DNA of 64,000 nucleotides, from assembly GCF_003732225.1 (NCBI RefSeq), contig NZ_MOBJ01000010.1, positions 208,929 through 272,928 of the forward strand. The letters are read 5' to 3'. A program made the position numbers and the translations under genes. Shown piece by piece: positions 45,393 through 52,761 of the stretch (within the stretch, counting starts at the first letter, position 1; every line of letters starts with the position of its first letter). The notes under the pieces were generated by a model. It ran no database searches. It had not been told where the DNA came from and saw only the letters and a list, made by a program, of their open reading frames with translations. This DNA is from Pseudomonas brassicacearum. GTDB lineage: Bacteria; Pseudomonadota; Gammaproteobacteria; Pseudomonadales; Pseudomonadaceae.

Positions 45393-45421
45393 GTCAGATA
45401 CCTGCTACCCCGTGGGACCCC

Positions 45422-45450
45422 GTAGGAGCAGCCTGCGGCAGCTCCTACGC
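45422..45450. repeat. Single family B REP-like palindrome
   Basis: GTAGGAGCAGCC ... GGCAGCTCCTAC, a compact solitary unit, followed by short overlapping GCGTTAC repeats up to about 45475. Confidence 0.75.
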
Positions 45451-45608
45451 GTTACGCGTTACGCAATTACGCGAGCGGGGCGAATATAAAAGCCTACATG
45501 TCAGAAAATTCATCTCCAGGGGAAAGGGTCGATAAATAGCGCCCTATAGGATGAGCTCCAGTCAGCCAATACACGGTCTGGCAGAACCCAACTACTGGAG
45601 AGTTCCCG

Positions 45609-45812
45609 ATGAAATCCCTGAAAGCTTTTTTGGTCGTTTCCCTGATGTGCGCTTCTGTGGCTGCGATGGCCGAAGGCGGCGGCGACAAGGTCCAGGCTCG
45701 AATGGACGCCGCACGCGATGTGGCGATGGTTCACTATCAGCAGTCTGAGCATGCGCAGGCCGTAGCGAGCAGCCAGAAAGCGCAGTCCGACACTGTCGAA
45801 CGCTCGAATTGA
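45609..45812 (+). CDS. Small secreted protein with PtrA-like N-terminus
   Basis: 67 residues. Signal peptide MKSLKAFLVVSLMCASVAAMA, then EGGGDKVQARMDAARDVAM, a pattern I recognise from small Pseudomonas proteins with the PtrA N-terminal domain (a copper-inducible small protein first named as a type III repressor). The short mature part is polar, Gln/Ser-rich and without cysteine. GGAGAG lies 7 bases before ATG. It is upstream of metal-resistance genes, but separated by a PAP2 and an MFS gene. The function is uncertain. Confidence 0.75.
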   Translation: MKSLKAFLVVSLMCASVAAMAEGGGDKVQARMDAARDVAMVHYQQSEHAQAVASSQKAQSDTVERSN

Positions 45813-45869
45813 CGGCGTGCTTCACCCAGTCGCTGACGTGCCGTGTGGCAGCAGGACTTGGGGTAAAAC

Positions 45870-45920
45870 AGGCGTCAAACGCCTGAAGCCCGGATAGCGG
45901 AGTACTCCGACTGTCCGGGC
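45870..45920. other. Paired hairpins downstream of the small PtrA-like gene
   Basis: AGGCGT-CAA-ACGCCT (45870-45884), then a larger stem GCCCGGA...TCCGGGC (45888-45920) whose centre is the perfect palindrome CGGAGTACTCCG. There is no T run. It may protect the small mRNA or pause transcription before the PAP2 gene; this is inference. Confidence 0.7.
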
Positions 45921-46000
45921 GATTGCAACTACTATGATGTGTACCGCTCACCGCGTTATCGCGGCGCGGGGTTTTCTGATGATCTGAAGGGCGTCTATTT

Positions 46001-46588
46001 GTGGAAGAACTCAATCGCAGCCTGTTCATGGCGATTAACGCCAGCGCTGATGCTTCGGCACCCATGCGGTTTTTGGCGATGTTTCTGGCGCAGTGGCTGA
46101 TCTTCAGCGTACCGCTTTTGCTGGCTGGCTTGTGGCTGCGAGGGACGCGTCAACAACGGGCGGCGGCGGTCACTGCGACGCTGAGTATCGTCTTCGCGCT
46201 GGGCTGCAATCTGCTGATCAGCAGCCTTTGGTTCCACCCGCGGCCGTTCATGCTGGGGCTGGGGCAAAACTTTCTGGCGCATGCCGCTGAGTCATCGTTC
46301 CCCAGCGACCACGCTACAGTGATGTTCACGCTGGCCTTTGCATTGATGCTGGCAGCGCTGCGCAAGCTGGGTCTGCTGGTTCTGCTGCTGGGGGCGTTGG
46401 TTGGCTGGGCGCGTGTCTACCTGGGCGTGCACTTTCCATTCGATATTACCGGGTCGTTGCTGGTGTCGCTGGCCAGCGCCTGGCTGGTGCGGGAAGTGTT
46501 GGGCTTCAAACAATGTGGCGAGCATTTGCTCGACGTTCTTGAGCGTCTGTACCAGCGAGTATTTCCAACACTCAGCCGTAGGGTCTAG
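46001..46588 (+). CDS. PAP2-family phosphatase, undecaprenyl-pyrophosphatase-like
   Basis: 195 residues, about five to six membrane segments. PAP2 motifs: an atypical first motif around SLWFHPRPF, the central SSFPSDHATVMFTLA, and GWARVYLGVHFPFDITGS. This matches BcrC/YbjG-type enzymes, which dephosphorylate undecaprenyl pyrophosphate in the cell-wall lipid cycle and confer bacitracin tolerance. GTG start at 46001 with AAGGG upstream. Lipid-A or other lipid phosphatase activity is the alternative. Confidence 0.87.
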   Translation: MEELNRSLFMAINASADASAPMRFLAMFLAQWLIFSVPLLLAGLWLRGTRQQRAAAVTATLSIVFALGCNLLISSLWFHPRPFMLGLGQNFLAHAAESSFPSDHATVMFTLAFALMLAALRKLGLLVLLLGALVGWARVYLGVHFPFDITGSLLVSLASAWLVREVLGFKQCGEHLLDVLERLYQRVFPTLSRRV

Positions 46589-46647
46589 GGCTCGGGTATC
46601 TGTTTCATAGCCGCCGATGAGGCCTTGGAGCACGACAGGATGAACAG

Positions 46648-47829
46648 GTGAATCAGGCCGGATCGGTACCTCTGCGTATTCCGCGGACTATTTGGGCCTT
46701 GGGCTTTGTCAGCCTGTTCATGGATGTTTCGTCTGAGCTTGTGCACAGCCTTCTGCCGGTGTTTCTGGTCACGACCCTGGGCGCGAGCGCGCTGACTGTC
46801 GGCATCATCGAGGGCATCGCCGAAGCGACGGCGATGCTGGTCAAAGTCTTCTCGGGTGCAATCAGCGACTTTATCGGCCGGCGCAAAGGCTTGCTGTTAC
46901 TCGGATACGGTTTGGCTGCGTTGTCCAAACCGCTATTCCCGCTGGCTCACTCGGTGGAGGTGGTGTTCACTGCGCGTTTTCTCGATCGTATCGGCAAAGG
47001 CATTCGCGGCGCGCCGCGCGATGCCTTGGTGGCGGACGTAGCGCCGCTGGAAATTCGCGGTGCCTGCTTCGGCTTGCGCCAATCGATGGACACCGTCGGC
47101 GCCCTTGTCGGTCCTGCCCTGGCCATCGTGCTGATGCTTTGGCTCGCGGATATCCAGCAGGTGTTGTGGTTCGCCGTTATCCCGGCGGTCATCGCGGTAG
47201 CACTGATTGTCACCGGGGTAAAAGAGCCTGAGCACGCGGCTGGCAAGCACACCTTTCGATCACCCATTCATTGGCGAGTCCTTCACGACTTCTCGTCCGG
47301 GTATTGGTGGGTGGTCGTTGTGGGTGGGGTGTTTACGCTGGCGCGTTTCAGCGAGGCGTTCCTGGTGTTGCGGGCGCAGCAGACAGGTTTGTCCGCCACG
47401 TGGGTGCCGCTGGTGATGGTGGTCATGTCGGGGTTCTATGCGTTGTCCGCGTACCCCGCCGGTTGGTTGTCCGACCGTATGAATCGCACCAAACTGCTCT
47501 GTCTCGGTATGGGGCTGCTGGTGCTGGCGGACCTGGTGCTCGCTCAATCCCATTCGATCCTGACGATGATGCTGGGCGTGGCTTTGTGGGGACTGCACAT
47601 GGGTTTCAGCCAAGGCATCCTCGCCACACTGGTCGCCGATACGGCTCCCCAGGAACTGAAAGGTACAGCGTTCGGCATTTTCAATCTGATCAGCGGCGTT
47701 TGCCTGCTGATTGCCAGTGTTCTCGCCGGCTGGCTGTGGCAAACCGTCGGCGCACAAAGCACCTTCATCACCGGAGCGGTGCTGGCCGCTATGGCCATGC
47801 TTTTGCTGCTGCTACGCCGGGCCGATTAA
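46648..47829 (+). CDS. MFS transporter
   Basis: 393 residues, about twelve membrane segments. The MFS loop motif appears as GAISDFIGRRKGLLLLG, and the DRIGKGIRGAPRDALVADVA block is typical of a bacterial MFS subgroup of unknown substrate. GTG start at 46648 with AGGA 7 bases upstream; the nearby ATG at 46640 is out of frame. Its TAA overlaps the cadR stop on the other strand within the four bases TTAA. The cargo is unknown. Confidence 0.87.
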   Translation: MNQAGSVPLRIPRTIWALGFVSLFMDVSSELVHSLLPVFLVTTLGASALTVGIIEGIAEATAMLVKVFSGAISDFIGRRKGLLLLGYGLAALSKPLFPLAHSVEVVFTARFLDRIGKGIRGAPRDALVADVAPLEIRGACFGLRQSMDTVGALVGPALAIVLMLWLADIQQVLWFAVIPAVIAVALIVTGVKEPEHAAGKHTFRSPIHWRVLHDFSSGYWWVVVVGGVFTLARFSEAFLVLRAQQTGLSATWVPLVMVVMSGFYALSAYPAGWLSDRMNRTKLLCLGMGLLVLADLVLAQSHSILTMMLGVALWGLHMGFSQGILATLVADTAPQELKGTAFGIFNLISGVCLLIASVLAGWLWQTVGAQSTFITGAVLAAMAMLLLLLRRAD

Positions 47830-48275
47830 TGCCCGTGGCTTCTGCCGACATGCGAATGCCCGGCTTCACTCGCCACCACGCCGCCGCTGACTTCCAGCTG
47901 CTGCAAAATCCCGCACTGTTCGATATCCGGCCGTTCGCTGCAGCTTTGGCGCAGTTCCAGCAGTTGTGTCTGCAAGGCCAGTAAACCGTCGATTCGCGCC
48001 TTGACGTGGTGGATGTGCTCGTCGATCAGTGCGTTGACGCTTTCGCATTGATCCTGCGGGCTGTCGCGCAGGCTGAGCAGGCTGCGGATTTCTTCGAGGG
48101 TCATATCGAGCGTGCGGCAGTTGCGGATGAAGGTCAGGCGTTCGGTGTGGGCCTGGGTGTACAAGCGGTAATTGCCTTCGCTGCGGGCCGGTTCCGGCAA
48201 CAGGCCTTCGCGCTCGTAATAACGGATGGTTTCGACCTGGCAGTCGGTCAGTTTCGCCAGTTCACCGATCTTCAT
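47826..48275 (-). CDS. cadR: Cd(II)/Pb(II)-responsive MerR-family regulator CadR
   Basis: 149-residue metal sensor that represses and, with Cd/Pb/Zn, activates the divergent cadA promoter. The N-terminal MerR helix-turn-helix reads MKIGELAKLTDCQVETIRYY then EREGLLPEPAR. The metal-site cysteines by CadR/PbrR alignment are Cys77 (QDQCESV), Cys112 and Cys121. The C-terminus is His-rich (GHSHVGRSHGH), as in Pseudomonas CadR. ATG 48275 is the invariant family start. A very long open frame extends upstream on this strand, but it is the antisense shadow of cadA. Confidence 0.94.
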   Translation of the reverse strand: MKIGELAKLTDCQVETIRYYEREGLLPEPARSEGNYRLYTQAHTERLTFIRNCRTLDMTLEEIRSLLSLRDSPQDQCESVNALIDEHIHHVKARIDGLLALQTQLLELRQSCSERPDIEQCGILQQLEVSGGVVASEAGHSHVGRSHGH

Positions 48276-48298
48276 TGCGTCAGTCTCCAAAAGGTTGC

Positions 48299-48329
48299 TT
48301 GACCCTATAGTGGCTACAGGGTCTTTACT
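48299..48329 (+). promoter_or_regulatory. CadR operator and MerR-type cadA promoter
   Basis: Imperfect palindrome GACCCTATAG-TGG-CTACAGGGTC (48301-48323) lies between -35 TTGACC (48299-48304) and -10 TTTACT (48324-48329). The spacer is 19 bases, the over-long spacing typical of promoters twisted open by MerR-family activators. It is located between divergent cadR and cadA. Confidence 0.85.
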
Positions 48330-48359
48330 TGGCAACAGGCACTTTTTGGACGCGACCTT

Positions 48360-50645
48360 ATGAGCGACTCCCAGCACACCCACAAACCCCACGCTGATCA
48401 CGATCACGATCACGATCACGATCACAGCCACGGGCCAAAGCTTCAGCCGGTTCAAAAACACGATCACGCCAGTCACGGCGGTTCTTGCTGTTCCAGTGCG
48501 GCGGCGCCTTCGTTGATCAAACTCAGCGAAACGCCGACCGAAGGCGCACGCCTGAGCCGTTTTCGCATCGACGCCATGGACTGCCCGACCGAGCAGACGC
48601 TGATCCAGAACAAACTCGGCAAGCTTGCGGGTGTGCAGCAACTGGAATTCAACCTGATCAACCGCGTGCTGGGCGTGACCCACGATCTGCCGAGCACTGC
48701 GCCGATCATCGATGCCATCAAGTCGATTGGCATGTTGGCCGAACCCATTGAGCAGGGCGCGGATGCGCACGCCAGCCCGGCACCGGTGAAAAAGCCCTGG
48801 TGGCCGTTGGCGGTGTCGGGTATCGGTGCTTTGGCTGCCGAGGTGCTTCACTTCACCAACGCCGCGCCGACCTGGGTGGTGGCGATTGTTGCTCTGATTT
48901 CGATCCTCAGCGGCGGTTTGGGCACCTATAAAAAGGGCTGGATCGCCCTGAAGAACCTCAACCTGAACATCAACGCGCTGATGAGCATCGCGGTGACCGG
49001 GGCCGTGCTGATCGGCCAATGGCCGGAGGCGGCGATGGTGATGTTCCTGTTCACCGTGGCCGAGCTGATCGAAGCCAAATCCCTGGACCGCGCGCGCAAT
49101 GCAATCAGCGGGCTGATGCAGATGACCCCGGAAAAGGTCACCGTGCAGCAGGATGACGGTAGTTGGATCGAGCGTGAAGCTAAAAGCATCGATCTCGGCG
49201 CGCGAGTGCGGGTTCGTCCCGGCGAGCGCATTGGCCTGGACGGCGAAGTGCTGTCCGGCAGCTCGACCATCGATCAGGCGCCGATCACCGGTGAAAGCCT
49301 GCCCGTCGAGAAAACCGTCGGCGACAAAGTCTTCGCCGGGACCATCAACCAGGCCGGTTCGCTGGAATTCAAGGTGACCGCCGCTGCCAACAATTCGACC
49401 CTGGCGCGGATCATTCATGCCGTGGAAGCGGCGCAAGGCGCACGGGCACCGACCCAACGCTTCGTTGACCGCTTCTCGAAAATCTACACACCGGCGGTGT
49501 TCATTTTCGCTTTGGCCGTGGCGCTCATTCCGCCGCTGTTCATGGGCGCGGCCTGGTTCGACTGGATTTACCGTGCACTGGTGCTGCTGGTGGTCGCCTG
49601 TCCATGTGCGCTGGTGATTTCCACCCCGGTGACCATCGTCAGCGGTCTGGCGGCGGCGGCGCGCAAAGGCATCCTGATCAAGGGCGGCGTGTACCTGGAG
49701 GGTGGTCACAAACTGGATTACCTGGCGCTGGACAAGACCGGCACGATCACTCACGGCAAACCGGTGCAGACCGATTACCTGTCTCTGGACTCAACGGTCG
49801 AAAGCACCGCAGAGGTTCTGGCCGCCAGCCTCGCCGGGCGTTCCGATCACCCGGTATCGCTAGCCATCGCCAACGCGGCTGTGGATAAACAGCTGACGCT
49901 GCTCGCTGTGGATAACTTCGAAGCGCTGACTGGCCGTGGCGTGCGCGGTGAGATCGATGGTCAGATTTACCACTTGGGTAACCATCGCTTGGTGGAAGAG
50001 CTGGGCCTGTGCTCGCCAGCCCTGGAAGAGAAACTGTTTGCCCTCGAAGAGCAGGGCAAGACCGTGGTATTGCTGCTCGACAGCTCTGGCCCGCTGGCGC
50101 TGTTCGCGGTGGCCGATACGGTCAAGGCATCCAGCCGCGAAGCGATCCAGCAGTTGCATGAACTGGGCATCAAGACCTTGATGCTGACCGGCGACAATCC
50201 ACACACCGCTCGGGCGATTGCCGCCCAGGTGGGCATCGATCAGGCGCAAGGCGACCTGTTGCCGACCGACAAGCTCAAGGCTATCGAAGGCCTGTACGCC
50301 CAAGGGCACCGGGTCGGCATGGTCGGCGACGGCATCAACGATGCCCCGGCGCTGGCCCGTGCGCAGATCGGTTTTGCCATGGCTGCCGCGGGCACCGATA
50401 CCGCGATTGAAACCGCCGATGTCGCCCTGATGGACGATGATCTGCGCAAGATCCCGGCGTTTATCCGGTTGTCGCGGCAGACCTCGAATATCCTCACGCA
50501 AAATATTGCCTTGGCATTGGTCATCAAGGCGATCTTTCTTGGGGTAACCTTCGTGGGTCTCGCCACCATGTGGATGGCGGTCTTTGCCGACATGGGCGTG
50601 GCCCTGCTGGTGGTGTTCAACGGTCTGCGCCTGTTGCGCAAATAA
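48360..50645 (+). CDS. cadA: Cd/Zn/Pb-exporting P1B-type ATPase CadA
   Basis: 761-residue inner-membrane metal pump. A His/Asp-rich cytoplasmic tail (residues 6-37, including five DH repeats) is followed by CC44 (GSCCSS) and an HMA domain with MDCPTE (73-78). Then come the TGES actuator (ITGESLPVEK), the transmembrane metal motif CPC (414-416), the phosphorylation motif DKTGT (458-462), and the hinge GDGINDAPAL. CPC with the MDCPTE site fits the Zn/Cd/Pb class (ZntA/CadA). The start at 48360 includes the metal-binding tail. Divergent from cadR. Confidence 0.96.
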   Translation: MSDSQHTHKPHADHDHDHDHDHSHGPKLQPVQKHDHASHGGSCCSSAAAPSLIKLSETPTEGARLSRFRIDAMDCPTEQTLIQNKLGKLAGVQQLEFNLINRVLGVTHDLPSTAPIIDAIKSIGMLAEPIEQGADAHASPAPVKKPWWPLAVSGIGALAAEVLHFTNAAPTWVVAIVALISILSGGLGTYKKGWIALKNLNLNINALMSIAVTGAVLIGQWPEAAMVMFLFTVAELIEAKSLDRARNAISGLMQMTPEKVTVQQDDGSWIEREAKSIDLGARVRVRPGERIGLDGEVLSGSSTIDQAPITGESLPVEKTVGDKVFAGTINQAGSLEFKVTAAANNSTLARIIHAVEAAQGARAPTQRFVDRFSKIYTPAVFIFALAVALIPPLFMGAAWFDWIYRALVLLVVACPCALVISTPVTIVSGLAAAARKGILIKGGVYLEGGHKLDYLALDKTGTITHGKPVQTDYLSLDSTVESTAEVLAASLAGRSDHPVSLAIANAAVDKQLTLLAVDNFEALTGRGVRGEIDGQIYHLGNHRLVEELGLCSPALEEKLFALEEQGKTVVLLLDSSGPLALFAVADTVKASSREAIQQLHELGIKTLMLTGDNPHTARAIAAQVGIDQAQGDLLPTDKLKAIEGLYAQGHRVGMVGDGINDAPALARAQIGFAMAAAGTDTAIETADVALMDDDLRKIPAFIRLSRQTSNILTQNIALALVIKAIFLGVTFVGLATMWMAVFADMGVALLVVFNGLRLLRK
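48396..48425 (+). repeat. (GATCAC)5 hexanucleotide repeat inside cadA
   Basis: Five perfect tandem GATCAC units encode Asp-His five times in the metal-binding tail. In-frame, so copy-number change would alter tail length without a frameshift. Confidence 0.95.
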
Positions 50646-50661
50646 TCGATGCGAGGGTGAT

Positions 50662-51525
50662 GTGCTGAGTGCCGAGCTGAAGGCTTTTTACAGGGTCGCG
50701 CGATTGGGCAGCATTACCCTCGCGGCGAAAAAGCTCGGCCTGAGCCAACCCACGGTGACAACCCAGATTCGTCATCTGGAAAGCCAGTACTCGGTTGAAC
50801 TGTTCTACCGTGGCGGTCGTCGGCTGACGGTCAGCGAGGAAGGTGCGCGGCTGCTGCCGATGGTCAAAGCGCTGTTGCAGCAGGAAGCCGATATCGAGTT
50901 CTTCCTGCGCAACAGCGGCCAGGTTCAAGGCGCGTTGCGCATCGCCGCCACCGCGCCGTATTACATCCTCGACCTGGTGAAAACCTTTCGCGAGCGCCTG
51001 CCGCAGGTGGAAGTCTCGGTGGAGATCGGTAACTCCCAGCAGGTGCTCGAATCCCTTGAGGAATACCGGGTCGACATCGCCGCGTCATCGCAATTGCTCG
51101 AAGACTCACGGTTGATCCGCCGCGTGCTGGGCAGCGATCCGCTGGTGCTGGCAGTACACCGCAACCATCCACTGGCGGTGCATGATCATGTGCCGCTGAG
51201 TGCGCTGGTCGGGCACACCTTGCTGATGCGTGAAACCGGCTCGACCACCCGTCGTCTGACTGAAGAGCTGCTGGCGAGCGCCGGAGTGAGTTTCGGCCCG
51301 TTGCTGGAGATCGGCAGCCGTGAGTCGATCCGTGAAGCGGTGCTGCGCAATATCGGCATCAGCATCATCGCCCGCCAGGAAGTGCCTCATGACCCGCAAC
51401 TGCGGGTGCTGACCCTCGAAAACGCCCCGCAGATCCCCGAATACCTGTACTGCCTCAAAGAACGCAAAGGCGCACGCCTGCCGGCGGCGTTTCTTGGCCT
51501 GGCGCAGGAAATGGCCCCGGTCTAG
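50662..51525 (+). CDS. LysR-family regulator, aminoethylphosphonate-cluster type
   Basis: 287 residues. N-terminal winged helix-turn-helix AELKAFYRVARLGSITLAAK with the recognition helix LSQPTVTTQIRHLE; substrate-binding domain from about residue 90 (GALRIAATAPYYILDLV, MRETGSTTRRLTEELL). GTG 50662 has GAGGG 4-5 bases upstream and gives a standard LysR start. It precedes a complete aminophosphonate transporter, and a LysR subfamily is known to be tied to aminoethylphosphonate catabolism; it probably activates the genes downstream. It follows cadA by 16 bases but is functionally distinct. Confidence 0.87.
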   Translation: MLSAELKAFYRVARLGSITLAAKKLGLSQPTVTTQIRHLESQYSVELFYRGGRRLTVSEEGARLLPMVKALLQQEADIEFFLRNSGQVQGALRIAATAPYYILDLVKTFRERLPQVEVSVEIGNSQQVLESLEEYRVDIAASSQLLEDSRLIRRVLGSDPLVLAVHRNHPLAVHDHVPLSALVGHTLLMRETGSTTRRLTEELLASAGVSFGPLLEIGSRESIREAVLRNIGISIIARQEVPHDPQLRVLTLENAPQIPEYLYCLKERKGARLPAAFLGLAQEMAPV

Positions 51526-51550
51526 AGACCTTTATCGCCAGTGAGGGCCT

Positions 51551-51563
51551 CATCGCGAGCCCA
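51551..51563. repeat. Truncated family A REP half-site
   Basis: CATCGCGAGC then diverges (CCATGC...): the beginning of a REP unit without its palindrome or partner, in the gap before phnT. Confidence 0.55.
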
Positions 51564-51684
51564 TGCAACACATGACTTGAACCAAAATCCCCGAATACCA
51601 CTATCGGCCGTTTTTGCCTCGCTGCCACATGACGGACGCATTACAAACCTAGGATGGCCTTCATCTGCTTGATGAGGCCCGTCC

Positions 51685-52761
51685 ATGAACCACCCGAACG
51701 CAATTGCCCAGGTCTTCCCCGGTGCGCCGATGAAGGTGCGCGGTATCGAGAAACGCTTCGGCGCCTTCACTGCGCTGGATAACGTTTCGCTGGACGTCGA
51801 GGCCGGTGAACTGGTGTGCCTGCTCGGGCCTTCCGGTTGCGGCAAGACCACCTTGCTGCGCTGCATCGCTGGCCTCGAACGCCAGGATCGCGGCGAGTTG
51901 TACCTGGGTAGTCGGGATGTTTCCCTGCTGGCACCGCAGGCTCGGGACTACGGCATTCTCTTTCAGTCCTACGCGCTGTTCCCCAATCTCACCGTCGAAG
52001 CCAACATTGCCTACGGCCTGGCCGGCAGTGGCCGCGAGGAAGTGCGCAAGCGCGTGGCGCAAATGCTTGAACTGGTGGGCCTGATCGGCAGTGAAAAGAA
52101 ATACCCCGGCCAATTGTCCGGCGGTCAGCAACAGCGCGTGGCACTGGCCCGGGCCTTGGCGCCGGCACCGTCACTGTTGCTGCTGGACGAACCGATGTCG
52201 GCCCTCGACGCGCGGGTTCGTGAGCATCTGTGCACCGAGTTGCGCCAATTGCAGCGCAATCTCGGCATCACCACCTTGATGGTCACCCACAATCAGGACG
52301 AGGCCATGCTGATGGCCGACCGCATTGCCGTGATGAACAACGGCAAGGTCGAGCAATACGCCACGCCGCAGGAAATCTACAACCGACCGGCCACACCGTT
52401 CGTTGCCGAGTTCGTCGGGCAGGGCAACTGGTTGCCGTTCCAGCGCAACAGCGACAGCCACGCGCAGGTCGGCGGAATGAATGTGCGGCTGGCCGACAAC
52501 TCCGGCAAAGCCGCTTCAGGTCGACTGTTCTGTCGCCCGGAAGCGATCAGCATCAACCCGCCGGTGCATGAAGAAAACCTGTTCCCGGCCAAGGTTCGCG
52601 AAATCACCTTTCTCGGCAATCGCTGTCGGATGAGCTTTGAACTCAACCAACTGCCAGGCCATGCGCTGCTCGCCGAGCTGGCGCCTGAAGCCATGCCGCG
52701 ATTGGGCGCGCAGGACATCATGGTCGCCTTGCCGCCGCGCAGCTTGCAGGTGTTTGCCTGA
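51685..52761 (+). CDS. phnT: 2-aminoethylphosphonate ABC transporter ATP-binding protein (PhnT-like)
   Basis: 358-residue importer ATPase. Walker A GPSGCGKTT (48-56), signature LSGGQQQR, Walker B LLLLDEPMSALD, then THNQDEAMLMADR. A C-terminal TOBE-type extension begins near residue 240. Similar ATPases serve Fe(III) and polyamines; the aminophosphonate call rests on the neighbouring LysR, the double-length permease, the FAD enzyme and PhnZ. The stop overlaps the next start by one base (TGATG). Confidence 0.86.
   Translation: MNHPNAIAQVFPGAPMKVRGIEKRFGAFTALDNVSLDVEAGELVCLLGPSGCGKTTLLRCIAGLERQDRGELYLGSRDVSLLAPQARDYGILFQSYALFPNLTVEANIAYGLAGSGREEVRKRVAQMLELVGLIGSEKKYPGQLSGGQQQRVALARALAPAPSLLLLDEPMSALDARVREHLCTELRQLQRNLGITTLMVTHNQDEAMLMADRIAVMNNGKVEQYATPQEIYNRPATPFVAEFVGQGNWLPFQRNSDSHAQVGGMNVRLADNSGKAASGRLFCRPEAISINPPVHEENLFPAKVREITFLGNRCRMSFELNQLPGHALLAELAPEAMPRLGAQDIMVALPPRSLQVFA

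Noticed and set aside
47826..49754. 642-codon open frame on the - strand extending cadR through cadA
   Set aside because: CadR starts at the family-typical MKIGELAKLTD at 48275; upstream residues are a His/Arg/Gln-rich antisense shadow of cadA.
51526..51684. Pho box before phnT
   Set aside because: No pair of CTGTCAT-like direct repeats with the right spacing could be read; phosphate control cannot be claimed.
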